Under the pieces are notes generated by a model. The model was given only the letters and a program-made list of their open reading frames with translations. It did not search any database and was not told the DNA's origin. This document shows positions 16,302-24,430 of a stretch of 36,338 nt of DNA, piece after piece. A program made the translations under genes and the position numbers. The stretch is from Gammaproteobacteria bacterium (GTDB taxonomy: Bacteria; Pseudomonadota; Gammaproteobacteria; Pseudomonadales; Azotimanducaceae), in contig JAPOOX010000178.1 in assembly GCA_026713185.1 (NCBI GenBank), forward strand, positions 1 through 36,338, given 5' to 3'. Positions within the stretch are counted from its first letter, which is position 1. Each line of letters begins with the position of its first letter.

Positions 16302-17312
16302 GTGAAAGACAGTAAACTGGGAGTATTACTGCTCAATCTGGGCACACCGGACCAGCCAACCACTCAAGCGATACGCCGGTATCTTGCAGAATTCCTGTCT
16401 GACCCGCGGGTGGTGAATTTACCAAGGTGGCTTTGGTTACCTGTTCTGTATCTGTTCATACTCCGGGTCCGTCCGCAATCAGTTGCCGGCAAGTACCGGA
16501 AGATCTGGGGTAGAAAAGACAGTCCATTGCGAATCATCATGTACGCCCTGTCGGGACGAACAGAACGTGCTCTTGAGGTTGCCACAGGGAAGGAGTTGCA
16601 GAGTGAAAGTATCATGGTACGTCCTGCGATGACCTATGGTTCACCGGGTATCCGGCATTCAGTTGAAGCAATGAAACAGCAGGGCGTTACACGGTTTCTA
16701 TTCCTGCCACTCTTCCCTCAATATGCCAATGCCACTGTCGGTGCGTGCTACGATCAGGTTACCGATTACTTCAGACACGAAGAATCACCACCCTTTCGAT
16801 TTATCGACGGCTACCATGATCAGGAAAGCTATATTCATGCCCTTGCAAAATCGGTTGAACGCTGCCGCCGCTTTCTGAACAGTGAGACCCTGTTGCTGTT
16901 TTCATTTCACGGCATTCCCCGGGCTCAGTCCGACCAGGGAGACCCCTACGCAAACCAGTGCGAAAGAACCGCAGAACTCGTGGCTCATCATCTTGGATTG
17001 GGTAAGAACCAGTGGCGATTGTCATACCAGTCCCGCTTTGGTCCTGCCGAATGGCTGACACCCTATACCAGCGAAACACTTGCCCGGCTGCCTGCAGAAG
17101 GTATTGATCGTGTACTTGTCATCTGCCCGGGTTTTGCAACGGAGTGCCTGGAAACGCTGGAAGAAATCAAAATTATGAACCGGGAGATTTTCCTCAATGC
17201 CGGAGGTTCAGCATTCAAATATGTCAAGGCTCTGAACGCGACAGCGTTGCATGTTGATGTCATGAAAGATCTGATTACAGAACACTTTTCTCCAGACGAA
17301 CAACACAGATGA
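16302..17312 (+). CDS. hemH: Ferrochelatase
   Basis: This is a 336-residue enzyme that inserts Fe2+ into protoporphyrin IX, the last step of haem synthesis. It begins GVLLLNLGTPDQP and has the motif LLFSFHGIPRAQSDQGDPY, with the catalytic His at about 203, and the later VICPGFATECLETLEEI segment containing the metal-site Glu. The start is GTG 16302, with no strong Shine-Dalgarno; a CGGGA/TCCCG stem-loop (16284-16297) ends four bases before it. It converges with the Nudix gene. Confidence 0.95.
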   Translation: MKDSKLGVLLLNLGTPDQPTTQAIRRYLAEFLSDPRVVNLPRWLWLPVLYLFILRVRPQSVAGKYRKIWGRKDSPLRIIMYALSGRTERALEVATGKELQSESIMVRPAMTYGSPGIRHSVEAMKQQGVTRFLFLPLFPQYANATVGACYDQVTDYFRHEESPPFRFIDGYHDQESYIHALAKSVERCRRFLNSETLLLFSFHGIPRAQSDQGDPYANQCERTAELVAHHLGLGKNQWRLSYQSRFGPAEWLTPYTSETLARLPAEGIDRVLVICPGFATECLETLEEIKIMNREIFLNAGGSAFKYVKALNATALHVDVMKDLITEHFSPDEQHR

Positions 17313-17340
17313 ACCGTCGTGGGATTCCTGCTCTGGCGCC

Positions 17341-17985
17341 TTACAAGGCAGGAGTTTCGCTGGACCTGTCCTGGAATTGCTGATCATGTGACACCCAGTT
17401 GGGGTCCATCATGGTAAAAAAGCTGTCCAGAATCCGGTATGTCAGCCCCCACACGATCTGACCTGCAACATCGTATCCGGGGAATGTCTGCTTCTCTCCC
17501 TGCACGTCGAACCGGCAAGTGGTGAATGAGGACCCACTGTACATTTCATTCAGTGACCCCCACAGCACATCAGCCACCTCATGATTGGGACTGAAACTGA
17601 TATCCTGATGATGTAGAACACAAAAAAATGGCGTCACTACAATATCGAATTTCAGCCTGTTGGGATTGGCTCGTACAGCATCCAGTTCCCCCAGAAAGGC
17701 TGCATGACTCAAATCAAGTCCAATTTCTTCCATGGTTTCCCGTGCCGCCGTCTCGCGGAGACTGGTATCCTGATCTTCCCTGTGGCCTCCCGGAAATGCC
17801 ATATGACCGGACCATGGGTCTCCCTGTTTGGTAGCCCGAAGAATAAACAGTACCTCAGTCTGTTCCCCGCTATCCCTGAGAATTACGGCTACTGCCGCCT
17901 GCCGCGTATCCTCTCCCACGCTGAGCCGCTCTGGAGTATGCCCATTGATGGACTGTTCAATTCTGTCAATGGATAACAGATTCAT
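17341..17985 (-). CDS. Nudix hydrolase, probable CoA pyrophosphatase (NudL-like)
   Basis: This is a 214-residue Nudix protein. The Nudix box region is AFPGGHREDQDTSLRETAARETMEEIGLDL, with the metal-binding REtmEE core intact and the Asp-rich, slightly longer spacing seen in NudL/CoAse proteins, which cleave CoA and its derivatives. ILRATKQGDPWSGHMAFPGG just before is typical of the same subfamily. The start at ATG 17985 (MNLLSIDRIEQ) is chosen because GGGAAG is correctly placed upstream; an ATG 39 bases earlier lacks one. It is divergent from the MFS gene. Confidence 0.85.
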   Translation of the reverse strand: MNLLSIDRIEQSINGHTPERLSVGEDTRQAAVAVILRDSGEQTEVLFILRATKQGDPWSGHMAFPGGHREDQDTSLRETAARETMEEIGLDLSHAAFLGELDAVRANPNRLKFDIVVTPFFCVLHHQDISFSPNHEVADVLWGSLNEMYSGSSFTTCRFDVQGEKQTFPGYDVAGQIVWGLTYRILDSFFTMMDPNWVSHDQQFQDRSSETPAL

Positions 17986-18146
17986 AATCTTCCCGCAGTA
18001 AATATAATTCTTAAGATACAGCAAACCTGTCTATAACGCTTTCCGAGACTTGTTTGCAGCATTCGTTCAATCTTCCAGGATCAGCCATACATGCACATTG
18101 TGGTGACTGACATGCAAGCTGGCGCCAGGTTTGATATATTGAATGC

Positions 18147-19436
18147 ATGAGTGACGATCAGATTCGTCCTGACCAGAAACCTGCCCTCCATCTCAGGCAA
18201 AAAAGCTGGCGAAGTACCTTTGAATCTTTTGGCATTGTCAATTTTCGATGGTTCCTGGGTGCACTGTGTAGTGATTACGCTTCGATGAATATACAGATGT
18301 TCATTCGCGGCTGGCTGGTATTTGAAATCACGGATTCTTACGAGAAACTTGGATGGATGACCGCTGCCGGTGGGGTAGTGGGTTTATTCTGCGCGCCCCT
18401 GGGAGGCGTCTTGGCAGACCGGGTCAGGCAAAAAAAACATGTTCTGCAATTCGGTAGTTCTGCCAACGCGTGCGTTACGCTGGGAATGGCTTATTTCATA
18501 ATCGTTGACGCGCTTTCATTCTATCATTTACTCACTGCCGCAGTATTACAGGGCATCATCATGAACATCATGATGCCTTCTCGCCAGGCACTCACCAAGG
18601 ATGTCGTCGGGCTGGACCTGCTGACAAATGCCATTGGTCTGTCGACTTCCGGCATGAATACGTCCCGCCTGCTGCTACCTGGACTTGCCGGTGGATTACT
18701 CTCGGCACTGGGCGGAGGTTACGGCAATATTGACCCGGCAAAATGGGTCTACATCCTGATAACAGTGTTTTATCTGGTTTCTGTACTTTTACTGTTCAAA
18801 GTGATGGTAAGTGACAGAGCTGAAACTGCAATGTCCAAGGAAACCCTGCTATCACAAATTTCCGATGGCTTTGCCTATGTACTTCGCACACCGGTCATTC
18901 TCATGTTACTGGGCTGCAATTTTGTGATTGTTTTCTTCAGTATGGCTTATTTCATGCTGTTGCCGGGATTTGTCAAGGATGTCCTCGATGGTGGACCTGA
19001 TAGATTAGGTCTTATGATTTCCGTATCTGGAGTTGGCTCTCTACTCTGTTCGTTGATCATCGCCAATCTGCCCAATCGCCATCGCGCCAGAGTCCTGCTT
19101 AACGGCTCCTTGTTGGTGGGATTGTCTCTGTTACTGTTCTCACTGTCGACAAATTACTGGTTGTCACTCTTTCTGCTTTTCATTACAGGCTTCGGTCAGG
19201 CCGCACGGATGTCGATCTCCAATGTCCTTATTCAAACCTATGTCGGTGACAGCTATCGGGGCCGGGTTATGAGTATCTACATGCTGGAGATGTCCATACT
19301 GTCCATCAGTGTCTACCCGGTCAGTGTATTGGCAGACTATGTCGGGCCGCAGTGGGCCGTTGGTGCATCTGCCATCTGTCTGATTATTTTTGTATCGAGC
19401 CTTTTTGCCGTCCCGGTGTACCGGGACCTCCATTAA
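18147..19436 (+). CDS. MFS transporter (EntS/MFS_3-type exporter)
   Basis: This is a 429-residue inner-membrane protein with about 12 hydrophobic segments. After a charged N-terminus it has FRWFLGALCSDYASMNIQMFIRGWLVFEIT, then the MFS loop GGVLADRVRQKKHVLQF between TM2 and TM3 and the SLLCSLIIANLPNRHRARVLL mid-loop. The pattern is that of the enterobactin-exporter-like branch, which commonly exports siderophores or drugs; no substrate can be named. It is followed after 26 bases by the cytochrome b561 gene on the same strand. Confidence 0.85.
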   Translation: MSDDQIRPDQKPALHLRQKSWRSTFESFGIVNFRWFLGALCSDYASMNIQMFIRGWLVFEITDSYEKLGWMTAAGGVVGLFCAPLGGVLADRVRQKKHVLQFGSSANACVTLGMAYFIIVDALSFYHLLTAAVLQGIIMNIMMPSRQALTKDVVGLDLLTNAIGLSTSGMNTSRLLLPGLAGGLLSALGGGYGNIDPAKWVYILITVFYLVSVLLLFKVMVSDRAETAMSKETLLSQISDGFAYVLRTPVILMLLGCNFVIVFFSMAYFMLLPGFVKDVLDGGPDRLGLMISVSGVGSLLCSLIIANLPNRHRARVLLNGSLLVGLSLLLFSLSTNYWLSLFLLFITGFGQAARMSISNVLIQTYVGDSYRGRVMSIYMLEMSILSISVYPVSVLADYVGPQWAVGASAICLIIFVSSLFAVPVYRDLH

Positions 19437-19462
19437 CACTGACTCATCAGGAAACCACTGAC

Positions 19463-20128
19463 ATGAACAAAGTGCGCATATGGGACATTCCGACAAGACT
19501 CTTTCACTGGACATTGGTGTTGCTGGTGAGCGTTTCCTTTTACACCGGCCTGAATGGCGGCATTGCGGAGATGGATTACCACATGCTGTGTGGATATGCG
19601 GTGCTGGCATGTATTTGTTTTCGCATAGGATGGGGTTTCATCGGCGGAAAGTACGCCAGGTTTACCCAATTTGTGAAGGGACCTCGCGCTGTTTACACCA
19701 GCATTCATCAACTCTTTGACAGGGATTCGCCAAGCTATCCCGGTCATAATCCTCTCGGGGCACTCAGTATAATCGCCATGCTTGCCATTTTGCTTGTACA
19801 GGCGATAACAGGATTATTCTCCAATGATGACATCCTGCTGGAGGGTCCGTTGGTCCCATTGGTTTCGGACGAGACCAGCCGGGATTTCACCGGGATTCAC
19901 AAATTGAACAAGTGGCTGATCGGTGGACTGATTGTACTGCATCTGACCGCCATTGCGTTCCACCGGATAGTCAGGAACGAGCGTCTGGTATTACCCATGA
20001 TCAACGGCATAAAGAAGCTGGATATTAAGGAACCTCCCACACTGCTCCGATTGGAAATAGCCAAAGGTATAATTCTGATATTGATTTGCAGTGCACTGGT
20101 TTACGCACTGGTCACCTGGGCCTGGTAA
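19463..20128 (+). CDS. Cytochrome b561 family membrane protein
   Basis: This is a 221-residue di-haem b-type cytochrome of the cytochrome b561/hydrogenase-type family. It starts MNKVRIWDIPTRLFHWTLV, the typical WDxPTRxFHW opening with the first haem His. Further candidate ligands are in DYHMLCGY, GIHKLNKWL and HLTAIAFH, and it has four to five membrane helices. The start at ATG 19463 follows the MFS stop by 26 bases; a longer in-frame reading inside the MFS gene is rejected. It probably transfers electrons between quinol and a periplasmic partner. Its stop abuts that of a cytochrome c' gene, a likely partner. Confidence 0.9.
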   Translation: MNKVRIWDIPTRLFHWTLVLLVSVSFYTGLNGGIAEMDYHMLCGYAVLACICFRIGWGFIGGKYARFTQFVKGPRAVYTSIHQLFDRDSPSYPGHNPLGALSIIAMLAILLVQAITGLFSNDDILLEGPLVPLVSDETSRDFTGIHKLNKWLIGGLIVLHLTAIAFHRIVRNERLVLPMINGIKKLDIKEPPTLLRLEIAKGIILILICSALVYALVTWAW

Positions 20129-20551
20129 TCAGTGTTCCTCTCTGAATTCGTCGTGACATCCCTTACATGACCCACCCAGTTTTTGCAGTGCCTGACCGAC
20201 ACCTTCGCCGCTTTCCACCGCCGAGGCAAATTCATCCGATGCAGCAATGAAATCCTCTGTCTTCTGTTTGAATTCTTCAGGATTTTCCCACACTGCGGGA
20301 AGAGCTTCTGACTGCCGCACTGCGCTGTCTTCGGGGAATATATCCGGCACAATCCTGGCCAATTCGGCAATTGAACGTGCATGAATCAACAGATTCTCCT
20401 TATGAACCTGACCCCTCATGATGGCCCCAACGGAAGCCATCTGGCCACCGATCGCTTCCATCACTCCTTCACGGTATTTATACTCAGCCTGCCCATCGGC
20501 AAGGACAGTGGGTAGAAACAGCAACAACAACAGAGGGGTTAAATATTTCAT
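20129..20551 (-). CDS. Cytochrome c' family protein
   Basis: This is a 140-residue periplasmic c-type cytochrome. A signal peptide MKYLTPLLLLLFLPTVLA (cleavage at about 18) is followed by a four-helix-bundle sequence with a single haem-attachment motif CKGCH (129-133) near the C-terminus, the hallmark of cytochrome c'. AGGAGA lies seven bases upstream of ATG 20551, so the longer reading to 20638 is rejected. Cytochromes c' bind NO and may act in nitrosative-stress defence. It faces the cytochrome b561 gene with no base between the two stop codons. Confidence 0.92.
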   Translation of the reverse strand: MKYLTPLLLLLFLPTVLADGQAEYKYREGVMEAIGGQMASVGAIMRGQVHKENLLIHARSIAELARIVPDIFPEDSAVRQSEALPAVWENPEEFKQKTEDFIAASDEFASAVESGEGVGQALQKLGGSCKGCHDEFREEH

Positions 20552-20629
20552 GCTTTCTCCTGGAATCCATTTCGTGTCGATAGCATAACCTGTTCTTACC
20601 CAGAAACAAATTCCCAATAATATGCACGT

Positions 20630-20657
20630 CATCTGCAAACAGCCTCGTTAACGAAAC
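20630..20657 (+). repeat. Right-flank fragment of the MITE-like element
   Basis: CATCTGCAAACAGCCTCG and the following TTAACGAAAC match 106-133 of the window with four mismatches in 28. This part lies at the right end and beyond the right arm of copy A, so it looks like the leftover end of a second element in tandem with copy B. Confidence 0.5.
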
Positions 20658-20690
20658 GATCTATCCAATAAGTACAACATCCAACCCACA

Positions 20691-20837
20691 GCAGATGGCT
20701 TTGGGGTGTTCGTTTGCGTAAGCCTAATGTCGGAGCGCCGAGCTGGAGGAGCATGACTACAGGCATGCGGGGGAGGTGAGGGCATCCCGGAGGGACGCGC
20801 AGACGCTGAAGCAAATGAATGCCCCAAAGCCATCTGC
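20691..20837 (+). mobile_element. MITE-like 147-bp element, copy B, with 27-bp terminal inverted repeats
   Basis: The left arm 20691-20717 begins GCAGATGGCTTTGGGG. The right arm 20811-20837 is its inverted complement with three mismatches in 27. The interior is GC-rich with several short stems, and the copy matches 1-112 of the window without gaps. There is no coding capacity. Target-site duplication is not obvious next to the arms. A non-autonomous transposon is the simplest reading; a structured RNA or extragenic palindrome family is the alternative. Confidence 0.7.
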
Positions 20838-20849
20838 GAACAGCCTCCA

Positions 20850-20930
20850 TTAAGTAAACTGACCCCCTATATAGCTACCCTGATTTAAGTAAACTGTCCC
20901 CCGGATAGCCAATTAAGTAAACTGTCCCCC
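20850..20930 (+). repeat. Three direct 18-bp repeats TTAAGTAAACTG(A/T)CCCCC
   Basis: Units lie at 20850-20867, 20885-20902 and 20913-20930, in the same orientation with 35- and 28-base periods; the first differs by one base. They resemble the repeated transposase-binding sequences at ends of some insertion sequences, but no transposase is present. They stop 24 bases before livH, so binding of any protein would affect its expression. Confidence 0.75.
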
Positions 20931-20954
20931 GAACAGGATCAGTAAGAACACCCC

Positions 20955-21824
20955 ATGGAAGTCATTCAACTTCTGATCAGCGGCACCTCGCAAGGTTGCG
21001 TTTACGGCCTGATTGCGCTGGGCTTTGTACTGATCTACAAGGCAACAGAAATGGTCAACTTTGCCCAGGGTGACATCATGATGCTGGGAGCCTTCTTTGC
21101 CTTCACCTATATCAGTATTCTTGAATTCAACTTCTTCATTGCACTCGCGGCAACCATCGTCACCATGGCTGCATTGGGAGCACTCCTGGAGCGGACCATA
21201 CTTCGATCCATGATCGGAGAACCGCCGTTTTCCGTACTGATGCTGACCATTGGACTAGGCTTCATTATTCGCGCCGTTGCTGGCGCCATCTGGGGTAACG
21301 AACCACGATCAATACCAACGCCCTATGCAGGCGGCGTACTGAGCTACAGGGAAGTAATCGTCGGATACGAGAATATAGTGATCATTCTCGGCACACTGCT
21401 AATCTGTGGATTTCTGTTTCTGTTTTTCAAGTTCTCAAGATTGGGTATCGCCATGCAGGCGGTATCACAGAATCAACTCGCAGCTTACTATCTGGGAGTA
21501 CCGGTCAAACGTATATATTCGCTGGTCTGGGCACTGTCAGCGATTATATCCGCTGTCGCCGGCATTCTCATTGCACCGGTATCGTTGATCAGTCCATTGA
21601 TGGGGTTTATAGGCATCAAGGCATTTGCCGCTGCTATCGTCGGTGGATTCGGCAGCCTTCCCGGCGCCATCATCGGCGGATTGATCATTGGTATCGTGGA
21701 ACAGTTTGCCGGGCTCTATTTGCCTACCGGATTTTCCGATGTTTCGGCCTATGTGGTTCTGCTCCTTATGTTGCTGATCAGACCGCAGGGTATTTTTGCC
21801 TCCATGCAGCAAAAGAAGGTCTGA
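20955..21824 (+). CDS. livH: Branched-chain amino-acid-type ABC transporter permease (LivH family)
   Basis: This is a 289-residue inner-membrane permease with about eight hydrophobic segments. It shows the LivH opening LLISGTSQGCVYGLIALGFVLIYKATEMVNFAQGD, with NFAQGD characteristic, and later GIKAFAAAIVGGFGSLPGAIIGG. It heads the rightward livHMGF-acyl-CoA ligase-binding protein set. The Shine-Dalgarno is weak, and its leader contains the 18-bp repeats. The symbol is family-level; the neighbouring acyl-CoA ligase argues that the substrate may be a carboxylic acid rather than an amino acid. Confidence 0.9.
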   Translation: MEVIQLLISGTSQGCVYGLIALGFVLIYKATEMVNFAQGDIMMLGAFFAFTYISILEFNFFIALAATIVTMAALGALLERTILRSMIGEPPFSVLMLTIGLGFIIRAVAGAIWGNEPRSIPTPYAGGVLSYREVIVGYENIVIILGTLLICGFLFLFFKFSRLGIAMQAVSQNQLAAYYLGVPVKRIYSLVWALSAIISAVAGILIAPVSLISPLMGFIGIKAFAAAIVGGFGSLPGAIIGGLIIGIVEQFAGLYLPTGFSDVSAYVVLLLMLLIRPQGIFASMQQKKV

Positions 21825-21826
21825 TC

Positions 21827-22903
21827 ATGCGGTTTATCAAAAAAATCAGCTACGAACAGGATGTCAGACTGTTTCAGCATGAGGGGCAGATATTCTGGTA
21901 CAGCCTGCTTGTAATGTCCGTGCTGATTGCTCCTGCACTGCTTGACACATTCTATATCGGCGAGCTGTCACTGGTATTCATATACGCTATTTCCGGCATT
22001 GGATTAATGATCCTGGTGGGCTATACGGGGCTTGTGAGTCTGGGACATGCGGCTTTCCTGGCTATCGGAGCTTATACCCATGCCTGTCTGCTGGCGGTCG
22101 GTGTGCCGTTTGTCGTTTCCATGATATGTGCGACATTCTTCTCGGCCCTGATCGGCGGATTGATCGGTATCCCTGCATTACGCATGACGGGAATATATCT
22201 TGCTGTCGCAACACTGGCATTTGCCAGCATCGTCGAGCAAATCCTGACACACTGGGTTTCGGTGACCGGAGGATTTCGTGGTATGGCGGTTGAACTGCCC
22301 CGGGTGCTGGGTGTTGAACTCTACGATGCGGTACCATTTTACTATCTGTGTCTTGGCATTCTGGTGGTTTGCCTGCTGCTTGCACTTAATCTTCTGCGAT
22401 CACCCATGGGCAGAGCCATGCGCGCGATTCGCGACTCGGAAATCCCGGCACGGAGCATGGGCATACACCTGGCCTTCACGAAGACCCTGGCGTTCGCCAT
22501 TTCCGCTGGATTCACCGGACTGGCAGGTAGTCTGCTTGCCCACAGGATTGGATATCTGGCGCCGGACAGCTTTACATTGCTGATCTCCATTCAATTACTG
22601 ATCATGGTTGTTGTCGGCGGTCTCGGGTCTCTGCATGGTGTTATCTATGGTGCCGTTTTTATCTGTTTTTTGCCCCAGATAATTGCCATTATGCGTGATT
22701 TCCTACCTACGGCAATTGCCCGGATACCCGGTCTGGAACCGGGCATCTTTGGACTGATACTAGTGCTCTTTCTCATTTACGAACCCCATGGGATATACGG
22801 TCGCTGGTTGAAATTCAGGCATTACTTTGAACAGTTTCCACTATACCGCAAGGCCGCTCACAAAAGGCAGAAGTCCTACCTGCGAACAGAGAGACTGCGG
22901 TGA
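21827..22903 (+). CDS. livM: Branched-chain amino-acid-type ABC transporter permease (LivM family)
   Basis: This 358-residue permease begins two bases after the livH stop. The core has IYAISGIGLMILVGYTGLVSLGHAAFLAIGAY, RSPMGRAMRAIRDSEIPARSMGI (the cytoplasmic EAA-like loop) and VVVGGLGSLHGVIYGA, all typical of LivM. It pairs with LivH to form the channel. The C-terminal tail is basic and overlaps the start of livG. Confidence 0.9.
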   Translation: MRFIKKISYEQDVRLFQHEGQIFWYSLLVMSVLIAPALLDTFYIGELSLVFIYAISGIGLMILVGYTGLVSLGHAAFLAIGAYTHACLLAVGVPFVVSMICATFFSALIGGLIGIPALRMTGIYLAVATLAFASIVEQILTHWVSVTGGFRGMAVELPRVLGVELYDAVPFYYLCLGILVVCLLLALNLLRSPMGRAMRAIRDSEIPARSMGIHLAFTKTLAFAISAGFTGLAGSLLAHRIGYLAPDSFTLLISIQLLIMVVVGGLGSLHGVIYGAVFICFLPQIIAIMRDFLPTAIARIPGLEPGIFGLILVLFLIYEPHGIYGRWLKFRHYFEQFPLYRKAAHKRQKSYLRTERLR

Positions 22904-23661
22904 GTATCCTGCAGATGTCGGAAATGTCACTGAGTTTCGGTGGTTTACTCGCCGTACAAAGGATTTCATTTGATGTTAACAACGGGGATGTATTCAGTAT
23001 TATCGGTCCTAATGGCGCCGGGAAATCCACACTCATTAATCTCATCAGCCGATTCTACGATGCCGATGAAGGTACACTCCAATTTGAAGGCAGAGACATC
23101 ACTGCAACACCTCCCCATCACATCGCCGAACTGGGCATCGCCAGAACATTTCAGAATATAGAACTGTTCGAGCATGAGACCGTGTTACAGAACCTGTTGA
23201 TCGGCAAACATGTATACAGGAAAACCAACCTGGTATCGGAATTTCTGTTCACACCAGCGGTGCGGCGACAGGAAATGGCGTTCCGCAAGGAAGCGGAAGA
23301 TGTCATCGACCTGCTTGATTTGCAGCATTACCGGCATCAGGTCATCGGAAACCTGCCTTACGGCGTCCGTAAAATGGTGGAATTGGCAAGAGCACTCTGT
23401 GTCAAGCCCAGGTTGTTGCTGCTGGACGAACCCTCTTCAGGCTTGAATCCGGAAGAAAAGGAAGACCTGTCTTACTGGATTGAAGATATCAATGAGGAAC
23501 TGGGTGTGACCATCATCATGGTTGAACATGACATGAATCTGGTGTTACGCAGTTCCAACAAGGTCATGGCCATGGCGGATGGTCGGTGTCTGGCTATTGG
23601 ATTACCTGACGACATTCAATCCAATCCTGAAGTGAAGCGCGCATATCTGGGTGACTTTTGA
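22900..23661 (+). CDS. livG: ABC transporter ATP-binding protein (LivG family)
   Basis: This is a 253-residue ATPase starting at GTG 22900, which overlaps the livM stop by four bases. It has Walker A GPNGAGKS (36-43), the LivG-type stretch IARTFQNIELFEHETVLQNLLIG and a degenerate signature LPYGVRKMVELARAL in place of LSGGQ, which is usual in this subfamily. Walker B LLLLDEPSSGLNPEE is intact. It energises import with LivF. Confidence 0.92.
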   Translation: MSILQMSEMSLSFGGLLAVQRISFDVNNGDVFSIIGPNGAGKSTLINLISRFYDADEGTLQFEGRDITATPPHHIAELGIARTFQNIELFEHETVLQNLLIGKHVYRKTNLVSEFLFTPAVRRQEMAFRKEAEDVIDLLDLQHYRHQVIGNLPYGVRKMVELARALCVKPRLLLLDEPSSGLNPEEKEDLSYWIEDINEELGVTIIMVEHDMNLVLRSSNKVMAMADGRCLAIGLPDDIQSNPEVKRAYLGDF

Positions 23662-24425
23662 TGAGCCTTCTGGAACTGACCAATATAGAAACCTGTTACG
23701 GCCCCATTATGGCCATCCGTGGAATCAGTATGCAGATAGAAGCACAGGGTATCACGGTGTTACTCGGCGCCAACGGCGCCGGTAAAACCACTGTGCTGAA
23801 AACCATCTGCGGGGCGATGGACCCACAAAAGGGCAGAGTCAGGTTTGACGGAAAAGAAATACAGAAGTGGGACCCCGACGGGGTTGCCCGACTGGGCATT
23901 GGCCACGTGCCGGAAGGCCGGGAAATTTTCCCTTTCCTGTCAGTCAATGAAAATCTCATCATGGGCGCCTACTCAAGAACGGACCGGCACGTTGAGGAAG
24001 ACCTTGACATGGTTTACGATTTTTTCCCGGTCCTGAAGGAGAAGCATGGTCATCAGGCAGGTTATCTTTCTGGTGGTCAGCAACAGATGCTGGCCATCGG
24101 CAGGGGGATGATGATGCGCCCCGTATTGATGCTGCTGGACGAGCCCTCGCTGGGGTTATCACCCAGGCTGGTGTCGGAAATCACTCAAATTATCAAACGC
24201 CTGGTTGATGAACAGGAAATGACCATTCTGCTGGTGGAGCAAAATGCGGGGATGGCGTTGGACATTGGCAATTTTGGTTACGTCCTGGAATTGGGGCATA
24301 TCGTGATGGAAGGCACTTGCGAACGTCTGCGCGAATCTACGGACATACAGGAATTCTACCTGGGTCTGAAGGATGAAGGTGTACGCGGTGGAAGACGTTG
24401 GAAACGTCGGAAAACCTGGCGGTAA
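23661..24425 (+). CDS. livF: ABC transporter ATP-binding protein (LivF family)
   Basis: This is a 254-residue ATPase starting at ATG 23661, sharing one base with the livG TGA; an upstream TTG gives one extra residue. It has Walker A GANGAGKT (36-43), GIGHVPEGREIFPFLSVNENL, signature LSGGQQQM (136-143) and Walker B MLLDEPSLGLSP. The C-terminal 15 residues are strongly basic (RGGRRWKRRKTWR), longer than normal for LivF. Confidence 0.92.
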   Translation: MSLLELTNIETCYGPIMAIRGISMQIEAQGITVLLGANGAGKTTVLKTICGAMDPQKGRVRFDGKEIQKWDPDGVARLGIGHVPEGREIFPFLSVNENLIMGAYSRTDRHVEEDLDMVYDFFPVLKEKHGHQAGYLSGGQQQMLAIGRGMMMRPVLMLLDEPSLGLSPRLVSEITQIIKRLVDEQEMTILLVEQNAGMALDIGNFGYVLELGHIVMEGTCERLRESTDIQEFYLGLKDEGVRGGRRWKRRKTWR

Positions 24426-24430
24426 TCCCA

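Larger units (their letters stand above)
20552..20954. other. 403-bp gene-free region with repeat patch upstream of livH
   Basis: No credible gene lies here. In order it holds the leader of the cytochrome c' gene (to about 20600), a 28-base fragment at 20630-20657 matching 106-133 (right-flank remnant), the MITE-like element at 20691-20837 and three direct 18-base repeats at 20850-20930. The livH leader is therefore made largely of mobile-element-like sequence, and its promoter must lie in or near it. Confidence 0.7.

Noticed and set aside
20629-20850. Two short minus-strand ORFs in the MITE-like element
   Set aside because: The sequence is an inverted-repeat element with structured interior; the frames are not shared as open frames of credible composition in copy A.
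20850-20930. Replication-origin iterons
   Set aside because: Only three copies, no replication initiator gene, no AT-rich unwinding region or DnaA boxes noticed; a transport operon follows directly.
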